Of a DNA stretch of 64,000 nt, positions 1 through 12,000 are shown piece by piece. The notes beneath the pieces were generated by a model. It saw only the letters and a list, made by a program, of their open reading frames with translations, did not search any database and had not been told where the DNA came from. The stretch comes from Paenibacillus sp. 453mf (GTDB taxonomy: Bacteria; Bacillota; Bacilli; Paenibacillales; Paenibacillaceae), in assembly GCF_900116105.1 (NCBI RefSeq), contig NZ_FPAC01000001.1, positions 2,098,862 to 2,162,861 of the forward strand, given 5' to 3'. Position 1 is the stretch's first letter; every line of letters starts with the position of its first letter. The translations under genes were made by a program, and so were the position numbers.

Positions 1-49
1 GCATAGGAGATAATGGATAAATATCTGCTATTTCTGTCTTGCTCATCAT
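1..49 (-). CDS. Start of the next NRPS subunit (cut by window edge)
   Basis: Only the first 16 codons are inside the window. They read MMSKTEIADIYPLSPM, which matches the usual N-terminus of a downstream NRPS subunit: a short acceptor docking stretch followed by the 'YPLSPMQ' opening of a condensation domain. An AAGGAG ribosome site lies 7 bases before the first ATG, and the gene begins 28 bases after the stop of the preceding NRPS, so both are probably one operon. The assembly line therefore continues to the left of this window, and the terminal modules and any thioesterase are not visible here. Confidence 0.75.
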   Translation of the reverse strand, partial: MMSKTEIADIYPLSPM

Positions 50-77
50 CCCTCAACTCCTTCTCATCTTATCGAAA

Positions 78-3000
78 TCAAAGCTCCTTGATGATATCCT
101 CGATGTCGTCCAGCTCATCAAAAGTCAAATCTGAATCTGTGTAATCACTAGGTGTATACTCTTCCTCTCGATCAATACAATGATTGATTAAAGATTTCAA
201 ATGAGAATTAAATTGCTCCAGCCTAAGATTTGCCGTGTTCTCCCCGATTACTTCAGGATTGTAGCGATAAGTTAGTTTAAACTTGCTCTTACTGATCACA
301 CAGTTCCATTCTTCGTGATGTGTCATCCTGTTCAGTGGGCTGATTAGCTCACCCATAGGCATCGGTGAAAAATGGTCATCTCGGTTATTCTCATGATTCT
401 CGAATTGACCTAGATAGTTAAATACAATGTCAGCGTTCGAGGCATTCAAGGCCTCCCCCATATCTGTAGTCAAATATTTGAGAACACCGTATCCCGCCCC
501 TTTGTTCGGAATGCTGCGAAGCATCTCTTTCATGTTTCTAAGCGTATCACCCAAGTCTTGTGAGGAAGAGAGGATTACAGGATATATGGAAGTAAACCAT
601 CCAATCGTGCGACTCAAATCTGACCCATCTACTAAATCTTCTCTCCCGTGCCCCTCCAGATGAATGAGTATCTCAGTCTCGTAAGTCATAGCAAGAGCTG
701 ATAGCAGCAGATCATTCACTTCTGTATGATAAGCTCGATGAACCTCGGTTAAGAGCTGCAGGGTTACCGCTGCATCCAGTTCCATGCTTAATGTTGCGCT
801 GTCTTTATATGTGCACGGTACCTGCTTACGACTATGAAGCGCTACAGCCCGTTCCTCTATTTCCTTCCAGTAAGATGCTTCTCTTTGATAATCCCCTCTC
901 GCTGCTTGAGCAGCAAGACGATGACTCCAGTCAAAATAAGTGTCTGTATTATCCAGGATATAAGGTTCTTCTCCAGCAAGCATAGCGTTATAAATTTGCA
1001 TTAAATCCTCGATGAGAATTCTCCAAGACACGCCATCAATAATTAAATGATGTATGGCAATGAGGAGATGATCTCCTTGATCTGTTCTGAATATCCCAAG
1101 CTTACACAGCATGCTAGCAATATCCATCTGCGAATGAATGGCAGTTGCCAAGTACTCCATTTGTGCATCGTAATCTGTATGTTCTTCAAGCTCAAACGTA
1201 TCCAGCGTATAGAACGGCCCTTGGTCCAAAGGGCATACGATTTGTTTAGTGACCGCATTCTCCTTGGTGAAGCGAATTCGAAGGGCATCATGTTCGGCAA
1301 TCAGCTGAGCAAAGGAATCACGAAGCACCTGCTCATTCCATCCTCGCGCGTTATACAGCATCATCGACTGATTAAAGTGTCCCTCATCAACAAAGTTCTG
1401 TTCGAAGAACCAAATTTGAATTGGAGTGAGTGGGATTTCGCCAACCATAAGTCGTGATGATTCTCTTTTAATCTCTGTCCGTTCAAGGTATAGGGCGCAC
1501 TCGGCGATCGTTGGATACAGCATTAAATGTTTAACCTGCAATTTCCACTTCAGCTTAGCAAGCTTCGATACAATTTGAATCGACCTGATGGAGTCTCCCC
1601 CGAGCGTAAAAAAGTTATCGTCCACACCCATTTGGGTAACACCAAGCACTTCTGACCATACTTCAGACAGAACAATTTCCTCCTCAGTCTGTGGAGCAAC
1701 GTAGCTTTCTTGAATTAGATCGAGATCTGGATCTGGCAAAGCGCGATGGTCCAGCTTTCCATTTCGCGTCAACGGAAGCTGCGCAATGAATATGAAATAT
1801 GATGGTATCATGTACTCAGGGACTCTTTCTTGTAGGAATCTCCTGACTTCCTGTGTTGATAGATTTGCAGAATTAACGAGATACGCACAAAGATAATGTC
1901 CTGTATCCGCCTTTCGAGCAATAACTACGGCCTCTTTCACCAAAGGGTGCTCCATGAGCCTGGTTTCAATTTCCCCTGGCTCGATCCGATGTCCACGAAT
2001 CTTGACCTGATGATCTATTCTTGAGATGAATTCCAGGCTTCCATCTGGCAGCCATTTTACCTTATCACCTGAACGGTACACTCTCGGTTCGTTTAATGAT
2101 GGTATAGATGCAAATCGGGTATGCGTCATTTCGGGTTCCCCGAGATATTCTTGCGCAAGTCCTTCCCCTGCAATATATAATTCCCCTGCTATTCCGATCG
2201 GCTGCAAATGTCCTTCCTCACTGACTACATAGGTCCTTGTATTGTGAATTGGCCGGCCAATGGGTACGGAATGCATGGTGTGAAGTGTTTCATCTACATT
2301 GTAGGTTGTCGCAAATACAGTGGTTTCCGTAGGCCCATAACCATTTGCAATCCGGTTCGCTCCCAAGTATTCATAAGCACTCTTCATATGAGGCTTTGAA
2401 GTCGCCTCTCCTCCGACGAATACCCGCTTTATATGTTTTAGTGACGTAACATCATAGTCAACCAAAGCGTTAAAGAGAGTTGTCGTTATGAAAAAGGAAG
2501 CTACGTGCTCCTTCTCTATTATTTCCGCTAGCTTAGCTATATCCAGAACATCTTCCTTTCGAATGACAATAAGTGTGCTTCCATTCAATAGTGAACCAAA
2601 AATTTCAAACGTTGACCCATCAAAAGCGTAATTGGACAACTGAAGAATCCGATCCTCTGGTGTAAGAACAACAAAGCCGTTATTAATCGAAGTCTTGACT
2701 ACATTTTGATGCGTTGTTACAACACCTTTGGGCTCCCCTGTTGAACCAGAGGTATACATGATATAGGCAGGCATGTCTGGGTGAATCAGCACTATATCAC
2801 CATTAATTGCTTCACTGTTACTCCAATGAAGTGGCTCTAGAGGTGCATATACACCATTAAAACCATTTATGATGGTGCCACTAGGAGCCGCCAAGATCGT
2901 AGCACCACTGTTGTTTAACATATAAGCAGCACGTTCATCAGGATATGAAGGATCGATTGGTACATAAGCACCGCCTGCCCGCAGAATCCCTAATATGCCC

Positions 3001-6000
3001 ACTATCATTTCTATCGAACGCTCTGCGCGTAATCCGACGGCTGTACCCGGACGCAGACCTTTATCAATCAACACTGCAGCAAACTGTCTGGTCAGTCGGT
3101 TAAGCTCCGAGTAGGTCAAAGACTCTTCATTAAAATGAACAGCTGCATGATCCGGTCTTGATAATGCCTGTTCCTCAAACAACTCTATAATATTTTTCGA
3201 GCGAGGGTACGAGGCGCCTGTATTGTTAAAGCATTCGAGAATTTGCTTCTCTTCTTCAACGGTAATTAATTTGAGCTGGTGTAACTGCCCTTTTGGCTGC
3301 GAAGTCATTTGATCCAAGATATGAACAAAATGCTGTGTCATTCGATCGATCTGTTCTGCCTGGTACAGCTCCGTACTATACTCCACGGTCATCTTTAACA
3401 GACCATCATTATCATGAACTGCCCAGGTCATATCGAATTTGGCCGTACGGGTCGCCCATTCTAATGACTCAATATCCAACTGACTTAGATGAGCTGCTTC
3501 GGGCTTAGCATCTTGAAGCACAAACATGGTATCGAATAGTGGATTTCTGCCTGGGTCTCTATTCATACGAAGCTTCTCAATAAGTTCGTCCAATGGATAT
3601 GCTCCGTGTTCAAAAGCCTGCAGGGTTGCTGTGCGAATAAGTTTAATCCATTCATCGACCTCATAATGGCCTTCAACACAATTACGGAGTGCAATGGTAT
3701 TAACAAACATCCCGGCAATAGAAGCCGTATCCGAATGATACCTTCCGGCAACCGGTGTACCTACCACAATATCTTTCTCGGCCGTATATTTGGACAGGAG
3801 AACGTTGTATCCGGCAAGAAGCACCATAAACAACGTGGAATTTGTCCGAGTTGATAACTCCTTGAGCCGCTTGTACAGTTGAGAATCAAGTTCAAATGAG
3901 TACACTGCTCCCTCAAATCCTCTTCTCACCGGTCTTCTTCCTTCGGTTAGAATGTCGATTACTGCTGGGGACTCCTTAAATTTGCTAACCCAGAACTGTT
4001 CACTCGCCAAATAATCCGGTTCCGAACGCCTATGATTATGCCAGGTTGCATAATCCTTAAATTGAATAGACATTGGCTCTAACGCTTGACCTTCATATAA
4101 CTTAATTAAGTCTTGATAGAGGATACCTGTTGATATTCCATCAGAAGCAATATGGTGAGTATCTAATAGCAGTACATACTCATCATTAGACAAGTCATAT
4201 AAACCAGCACGAATGAGTGGTGCTTCACTTAGATCGAAAGGACGTATAAATTCCCCTAAACAGGACTCGATATAAATATCTGAGGACAATCCTTGCGTAT
4301 TTTCACCTCTAATAAGTTCAAATTCAATCTCATTTATAGAATGAATTCGCTGCCTGACTTCACCGTCGTCCATTCCATAGCTGGTTCGCAGCGATTCATG
4401 ACGATGAATCAGCTTTCTAAGTGCAAGCTCCAAACGCTCTACAATTAATTTACCTTTCATTTTCATAACAATGGGCATATTGTAGCTGTTATTCGTCTCC
4501 TCAAACTGCTCTATTAGATACAGTCTTTTTTGCGCAGACGATACAGGATAGCTGACCTGTTCAGCTGCCATAGGAATCGGGTTATATTTTTGTTTGTGCC
4601 CTTTTTCTATAAGCCTGCTCATCTCCGCCAACGTTCCCGCGTTGAACAGCTCAGGTAAGGCAAGCTTAACTTCCCAGCGCTCATAGATGCGTGCTGCAAG
4701 CATCATTGCCTTTAGTGAATGTCCTCCAAGTAAGAAGAAGGAATCGGCAGATCCAACAGATTCTATACCCAGCAGATCGGACCAGAGATTAGCAAGCTCG
4801 ATTTCAATGTCGGTGACGGGTTCGACGTATGAAGAAGAAGCTGTCATGGCGGGCTCAGGCAGTGCTCTTCGATCCACTTTTCCGTTGTGCGTTAGCGGAA
4901 GCGATTCAAGCAATATAAACACGGAAGGAATCATGTATTCAGGCAGAATAGTTCTGAGCTCCTGTTTCCATCCCATCATCAATTCATCTTCGCTGAACCC
5001 AAATCGGGGATGGCAAACAACATAAGCCACAAGCATTGAAGTCCCATTCCGATCTCTATGCCCCTTAGCGACGGCTTCACTTACGCCAGGCAGAGAATTG
5101 ATCGCATTCTCAACCTCATCCGCTTCAATCCGGTTTCCTCTTATTTTTAACTGACCGTCAGCTCTGCTTATATAAGCCAGGTCTCCATTAGGCAGCCATT
5201 TTACGATATCGCCTGTTCGATAACTCCGCTCCTTCTCTTGGAAGACGTCTATAAACTTGCTGCTTGTCAGCTCTGGTTGACCTAAATATCCCTCTGCAAG
5301 GCCGTCACCTGCTATATAGAGCTCTCCCGGAATGCCTACTGGCTGAAGCTGATCATTTGCATTTACGACGTATAACCTAGTATTCTTTATCGGGCGTCCG
5401 ATTGGTATATTTCTAGTGATCTTAATGTAATGATCCACCGAATACATGGATGCAAATACGGTTGTTTCTGTAGGTCCATAGGCGTTAATCATCCTATGCT
5501 CTCCCAGTGTATCAAGTGCCTTTAATACATGCTGGTAAGAAGCAGCTTCACCACCGAATATGATCTTGCGCAGGCTCTTCAAGCTATCAAGATCATATTC
5601 TACCAATGTATTAAACAACGCCGTTGTCATAAATTGTACGGTGATGTTTTCATTTCTAATCGTAGAGGATAGTACAGAAACGTCCTGAAGCATTGTGCTT
5701 GGCAATAATACGAGCGTAGCTCCATTTAATAGTGTCCCAAAAATATCAAAGGTTGATCCATCAAATGCATAATTAGAGAGCTGCAGCATTCGATCTTCTG
5801 GGCCGAGCTCCACGTGACCGTTATTACAGCAAACATTTACGATACTCCTATGAGTCGTGATCACTCCTTTTGGCTGTCCCATTGACCCTGAAGTGTACAT
5901 GATATAGGCTGGGTCAGCGGCTGTTGCATATGTTCTCGTTGAAATGAATGAATCTTCAGCGTAGTCTGCCGGCTCAGACATGGATAGTACTGCCCCCATA

Positions 6001-9000
6001 AATTGTGGAATACACTTTCCTTCTTCCGCAATCAGCCACTTTGCCCCGCTGTTCTCCAGCATGAAATGGAGCCTTTCATCTGGGAAGCTTGGATCTAGCG
6101 GAACATACGAAGCCCCAACCTTCAATACCGCCAATATAGAAACGATCATTTGAGGATTTCGATCAGTGAGCAACCCGACATAGCCGCCATGACGTATACC
6201 TTGTCTCCACAAGTAGCCTGCCATTCGAATGACACGGTCGTTTAATTCCTTGTACGTAATCTGCTGTTCTTGATACTTCAGGGCTGTATGTCCTGGTTGT
6301 TCTTTTACTCTTCGTTCAAATAGATCGATTAATGACAGATTATCCGGATACAAGGCCTTCGTTTGATTCCATTGTTTGAATTGCTCATATTCTGGCGCCG
6401 ACAGCATTTCGAGATCTTTTATTTTCGTATTTCGGTGGATAAGCATTTCGTTTAGAAGTCGTTCATAGTGAACGGCCATTCTCTTAATAGAATCCTCATT
6501 CCATAGATCGGAACAATATTCAATCTCTGCCATCATTCGCCCTTCTTCTACTTGCCATGCCCAGGTCATATCAAATTTTGCTTGCTGGCCTCGCCATTTC
6601 ATTGGCCGAACATTTAAATCCGGCAAAGCCGTACTATTCAATTTCATATCCTGGAGAACAAAAAGCGTGTCAAACAATGGATTTCTACTCGGACTAAAAG
6701 GAATGTTGAGCTTTTCGGTTAGACTGCTAAGTGAATAATCCCCGTGTTCAAAGGCGTCTAGTATATAATGTTTAAGGTTAGTAATATATTCGACTGCTGT
6801 CTTTGCTGAATCCGCTCTAACCCGAAGCGGCAGTGTATTCACAAACATTCCTATCGTTTGTTGAGTATCCGCATGGTTACGCCCAGCAATCGGCGTTCCT
6901 ACAACAATATCTTCTTCCCCTGTATACCTCGACAGTAGGATGTTATAAGCAGCAAGGAGCAGTGTGAAGGGAGTAGTACTATACTTTTCAGCTTCCTGCT
7001 GTAGAAGATGATAACTCTTCTCACCGAGCTCAAACCGATATATACTTCCCTGCGAGCTTTTGACTGCTGGGCGCTGATTATCCATTGGCAGCTCCGCTGT
7101 CCCTGCAAAATCCGAGTACTCCGTAAGCCAAAATTGCTCACTTTCTTCATAAGCTTTATCTTTAATCCGTTCGCTCTTCCATACCGCGTAGTCTTTATAC
7201 TGAACTCTGACTGGTTTTAAAGGAAGCCCTTGATATAAAGTCATCAGCTCGTCGTATAGCAGCTCGGTAGAAACCCCATCTGAAATAATATGATGAGTAT
7301 CGAACGCCAAGTAATGAAGCTCGGGATGGACGGTTAATAGAGATACCCGTAAAAGTGGGGCATTCTCCAATTGAAAAGGCTTTACAAATCCTGTCATCCA
7401 TTTGTTTAGGTAATCCTGTATGTTAACTTCCTCTGATTGGTCTTCCACAATAGAACGGGAGATTTGCCAATCAAGCTTACTCATATCGTATATCTTTTGA
7501 GAAAACTGACCTGATTCCAAATGAATCGATGTTCGTAATGCCTCATGGCGTCCAATAATTCGAACAAAAGAAGCCTCCAGCCTAGCGATATCAACGATGC
7601 CTTCAAGCTCAAACAGCATTGGCATATTATAGCTGAGTACAGCTTCTTCATGCTGATATGCATAATAAATCTGCTTCTGAAGATCGGTTAAAGGATACTC
7701 TGGCTGCTCAGGTCCGGATTGAATAGCCATGTGAGGCTGCAGGTCTGACTGCTGAATCCAAGCAGACATATCTGCGAGAATCGGCATTTGAAAAATATCA
7801 GACAAAGACATTTTGACATTAAATGTTTGATGAATTTTGCCCACGAGCATCATTGCTCTAAGGGAATGACCACCAATCTCGAAGAAATGATCGTGAATTC
7901 CGATTTTGCTAATACCTAGAACTTCTTCCCATAAGCTGACCAGTACTTTCTGCGTTTCATTGGTTGCAGGGGCATAGTTATCACCTTGTTTCAGTTCCAG
8001 CCTCGGCAATACTCGTCGGTTCACCTTGCCATTGCTCGTTAGAGGAAGCTCTTCAAGCAGCATGAAAATCGTAGGAATCATATAATCTGGCAAGTAAGGT
8101 TTAAGTTCATTCTTCCAGCTGGCAATGGTAAAAGGTGTTAGTTTTAGCAGCCGTTTATCTTCAGCTACAACATATGCACCTAAATAGGAATGACCTTGTT
8201 CATCCGTATTGGCGACTACAATCGTCTCTTGAACTCCCTCTAGCATTCGAATTCGGGCTTCAATCTCACCTAGCTCAACACGATGTCCTCTGATTTTCAC
8301 TTGCAGATCGATTCGTTCGACAAATTCAAGACTTCCATCCGAGAGTAATTTCACCCAATCTCCTGTTTTGTATAAACGGGACGACGATAAATTTGGGTCT
8401 ACAATGAATCGCTCAGATGTGAGCTCTGGCCTGCCCAAATAAGCAAGTGCTACACCATCCCCGCCTATATATAATTCACCCGGTACCCCAATGGGCTGTC
8501 GTTTGCCCGATTTGTTTAACACATAGAGCAAGGTGTTATTTGTCGGACGGCCAATTGGAACGTGGGACGCTGAGCTGATCTCATGAAATGTCGAGAATAC
8601 AGTCGATTCGGTTGGACCATACATATGAATAAGACGTCCTTCGCCAAGTACATCGAGTGCTCTTCCCACATGATTCACAGATACCTTCTCTCCGCCAAAC
8701 AGCACTTTTCTGGTTCCCAAAAAGCAGCTCGGGTCGAAGTCAATAAGTGTATTGAACAAAGCTGTCGTTAGGAAAAGAACCGTGATGTGCTGACTCGAAA
8801 TCACATCTGCCAAAGCTACAGCATGTAGCATCTCTGTACGCTCTATCAAGACAAGTGATGCACCATGGAGTAATGCGCCGAATATATCAAACGTTGCACC
8901 GTCAAAGGCATAGTTAGAAGCCTGGAGAAAGCGATCACTATCTTTAATCTGCAAATAACCGTTATTTATCATCGTCTTTACAACGTTACGGTGTGTCGCC

Positions 9001-12000
9001 AAAACTCCCTTTGGCGTCCCTGTTGATCCAGAAGTATACATAATGTATAGAGGCTGTGTAGATTTGATCTGACGGTAGTTTTCTAGATTGGAGCTAGATT
9101 GACCTGACCACAGCGCCGTATCGTAGTGTACGATTTCTCCTTCATAACCAGATACTTCATATTCATCAGATGCAATAACCAGGTGGGCTTGACTATCTCC
9201 GAGCATGAACAGTATCCGATCCTTCGGGAAGGTTGGATCGAGCGGAACATAAACGCCACCAGCCTTTATCACTGCCAGAATGGACACGATCATATCCATT
9301 GAACGATTCATCAATAGTCCCACACGCTCTCCTGGACGCAATCCTTTCTCAGATATATACCTTGCTAATCGATTAGCAGCTTCGTTCAGTTCTCTGTAGG
9401 ACATTTTGCTCGTGCCCATGATTAGAGCGTCTGCTTCACTTCTGATCCTGCTTTGCTGCTCAAATAATTCAGCGATGTTCAGATGTGCAGGATAATCCAC
9501 GCTGGTCTTGTTCCATTCGTCAAGCTGCTCTGCCTCAGTCGATGTCAGCAGCTCCACATCTCCGATACTTAGATCTGGAAATTCAAGAAGCTGGCTAAGA
9601 ATATGGAAGTAGTGATGAGCAATTCTGTGGATCGTCTCTGCTGTCCATAGATCCGTCCGATACTCAATTCCGAGGTCCATCCCCTCCTCAGTTGAAGAAC
9701 AAATCCATGTCATATCAAATTTGGAAGTGCCCTGATCCCATTCTGAATAGTGCACACTAAGCTCCGTATTAGCCAGCTGCTCCATTCCCTGGTCTTGTAC
9801 AACAAACATCGTCTCAAACAACGGATGACGTCTATGATCAGTAGATAGAGAAAGTCGATTAATTAATTTCTGTAAAGGGTACGTTCCGTGCTCAAACGCA
9901 GACAGGACTTGTTTATGAACAGAATCCAGGTATTCCCGAACGAGCATTCCTGGATCAGGAGTCGTCCGAATCGCCAGTGTGTTTGCAAACATTCCTGTCA
10001 GACTCTCTTCTCCCACTGCTCCCCTTAACGAGAAAGGTGTGCCAACCACGATGTCATCTTCTCCTGAGTATTTGGCGAGTAGAACCTGGAATGCCGCCAT
10101 CATTATCATAAATAAGGTATCGTGACGAGCGGCAGAGATCTGCCGCAATTTACTCTCAAGCTCAGCAGGCATTTCGAAGCGCAGACGCTGACCCTTGAAG
10201 CTCCGATGTACGGGTCTAACATAATCCGTAGGAATATCGATGACCGCTGGCTCATGCTTAAATTTGGACAGCCAGTAACGCTCACTGCTTTCGTAGCCCT
10301 TCTCATCCATTTCCGATTCCCAAACCGCAAAATCTTTATACTGAATACGAAGTTCTGGCAGCTGTTGATTCTCGTATAATGCGATCAAGTCCTTCAGTAG
10401 AATATGAATAGACATCCCATCCGAGATAATATGATGCATATCTAACAGAAGAACGTGATGATCATCGGCAAATGTCATAAGACCTGCTCTAAAGAGAGGT
10501 GCCTGTCCCAGATCAAAAGGAACAATGAATTGACTTGCAATTCGTTTAACTGCCTCATCCGATAATTCATGATGCCTTAACATTTCCTGTTGTAATACGA
10601 ACGGTTCTAAAGCTTCCACTTGATGTACTCTTTGACATAGCTCACCATTTTGTATCTCAAAAGACGTTCTAAGCACCTCGTGTCTTCGAATGAGAGCTAG
10701 TAAGCTCTTCACAAGCTTTTCTATCTTAAGTTCGCCCTTTAATTCCACAGTGATGGGCATGTTATAGCTTGTCTCGGCATTCTCAAATTGCTGAACGATA
10801 TATAGCCGTTTTTGAATAGAAGAAGCAGGGTAGAGATCCTGCACAGCTGCTGGCTGAATCTTTAATATGTCAGTTTTCTGTTTAGAAACCATCCATTCAG
10901 CCATTTCTCGTATCGTCGGAAGCTTAAATACATCCTGTAATGAAATATTGATTTCTAAGTTTTTTTGTATCTTTGCCGCGAGCATCATCGCTTTGAGTGA
11001 ATGACCCCCGATTTCAAAGAAATGTTCATCGATACCTATTCTCTGAACATGGAGTATTTCTTCCCATAGCGAAATTAATTTCTCTTCTAATTCATTCGTA
11101 GGTGCTATATAACTGTCGTTTTCCAGTTTCTCAGGTGCAGGCAATGCCTTATGATCCAATTTTCCATTAGAGGTTTTTGGAAGTGTACTTAAAGTAATAA
11201 AAGTACTTGGTATCATATACTCGGGAAGCGTTTGTCGTAATTGTTTTTTCCACTTTTGCACACTGTAGTCGGTTCCTTCCGGAACAACATAAGCGCATAG
11301 GTAAGAATGTCCATGCTGGTCACGCTGAGCGGTAACTACCGCCTCTTTGATCGAATCCGTTTCGGCAAGCTTCCCTTGGATTTCTGTCAGCTCCACTCGA
11401 TTACCGCGAATTTTCACTTGCTGATCAATTCTGCCTCTGTATTCCAGTAATCCATCAGGAAGCCATCTTACTAAATCTCCTGTCCGATACATTCTTTGGC
11501 CTGGTTCAAAAGGACATGGGACAAAGCGTTCGTCAGTTAGGTCTTGCTGGCTCAGATAACCTTCAGCCAGCCCGTCGCCAGTAACACAGAGTTCACCAGG
11601 AACACCTACGGGCTGAAGCTGATCCGCTTGATTAAGAACGTAAACCTTTGTGTTATGGATGGGTTTCCCAATTGGCACTGTATCGTAAGCCAACAAACTC
11701 CCGTCTACTGAATATGTCGCTGCGAAGACGGTTGTTTCTGTAGGTCCATATCCATTGACCAATCTGTTCTCTCCGAGTACTTCAAGCGCTCTTGCAACAT
11801 GGCTTTTAGAGGCGGCTTCTCCTCCGAAGAATAGCTTTCTTACATATTTAAGGCTGTGAACATCCCAATCGACAAGTGTATTAAATAAGGCCGCCGTCAT
11901 GAAGCAAGATGTAATTTTCTGTGTGAGCATTGTTTTGGCCAGTTCTTGAACGTTTAGCATTTGTTGTCTAGAAATAAGGATGAGAGAAGCACCGTTTAAC

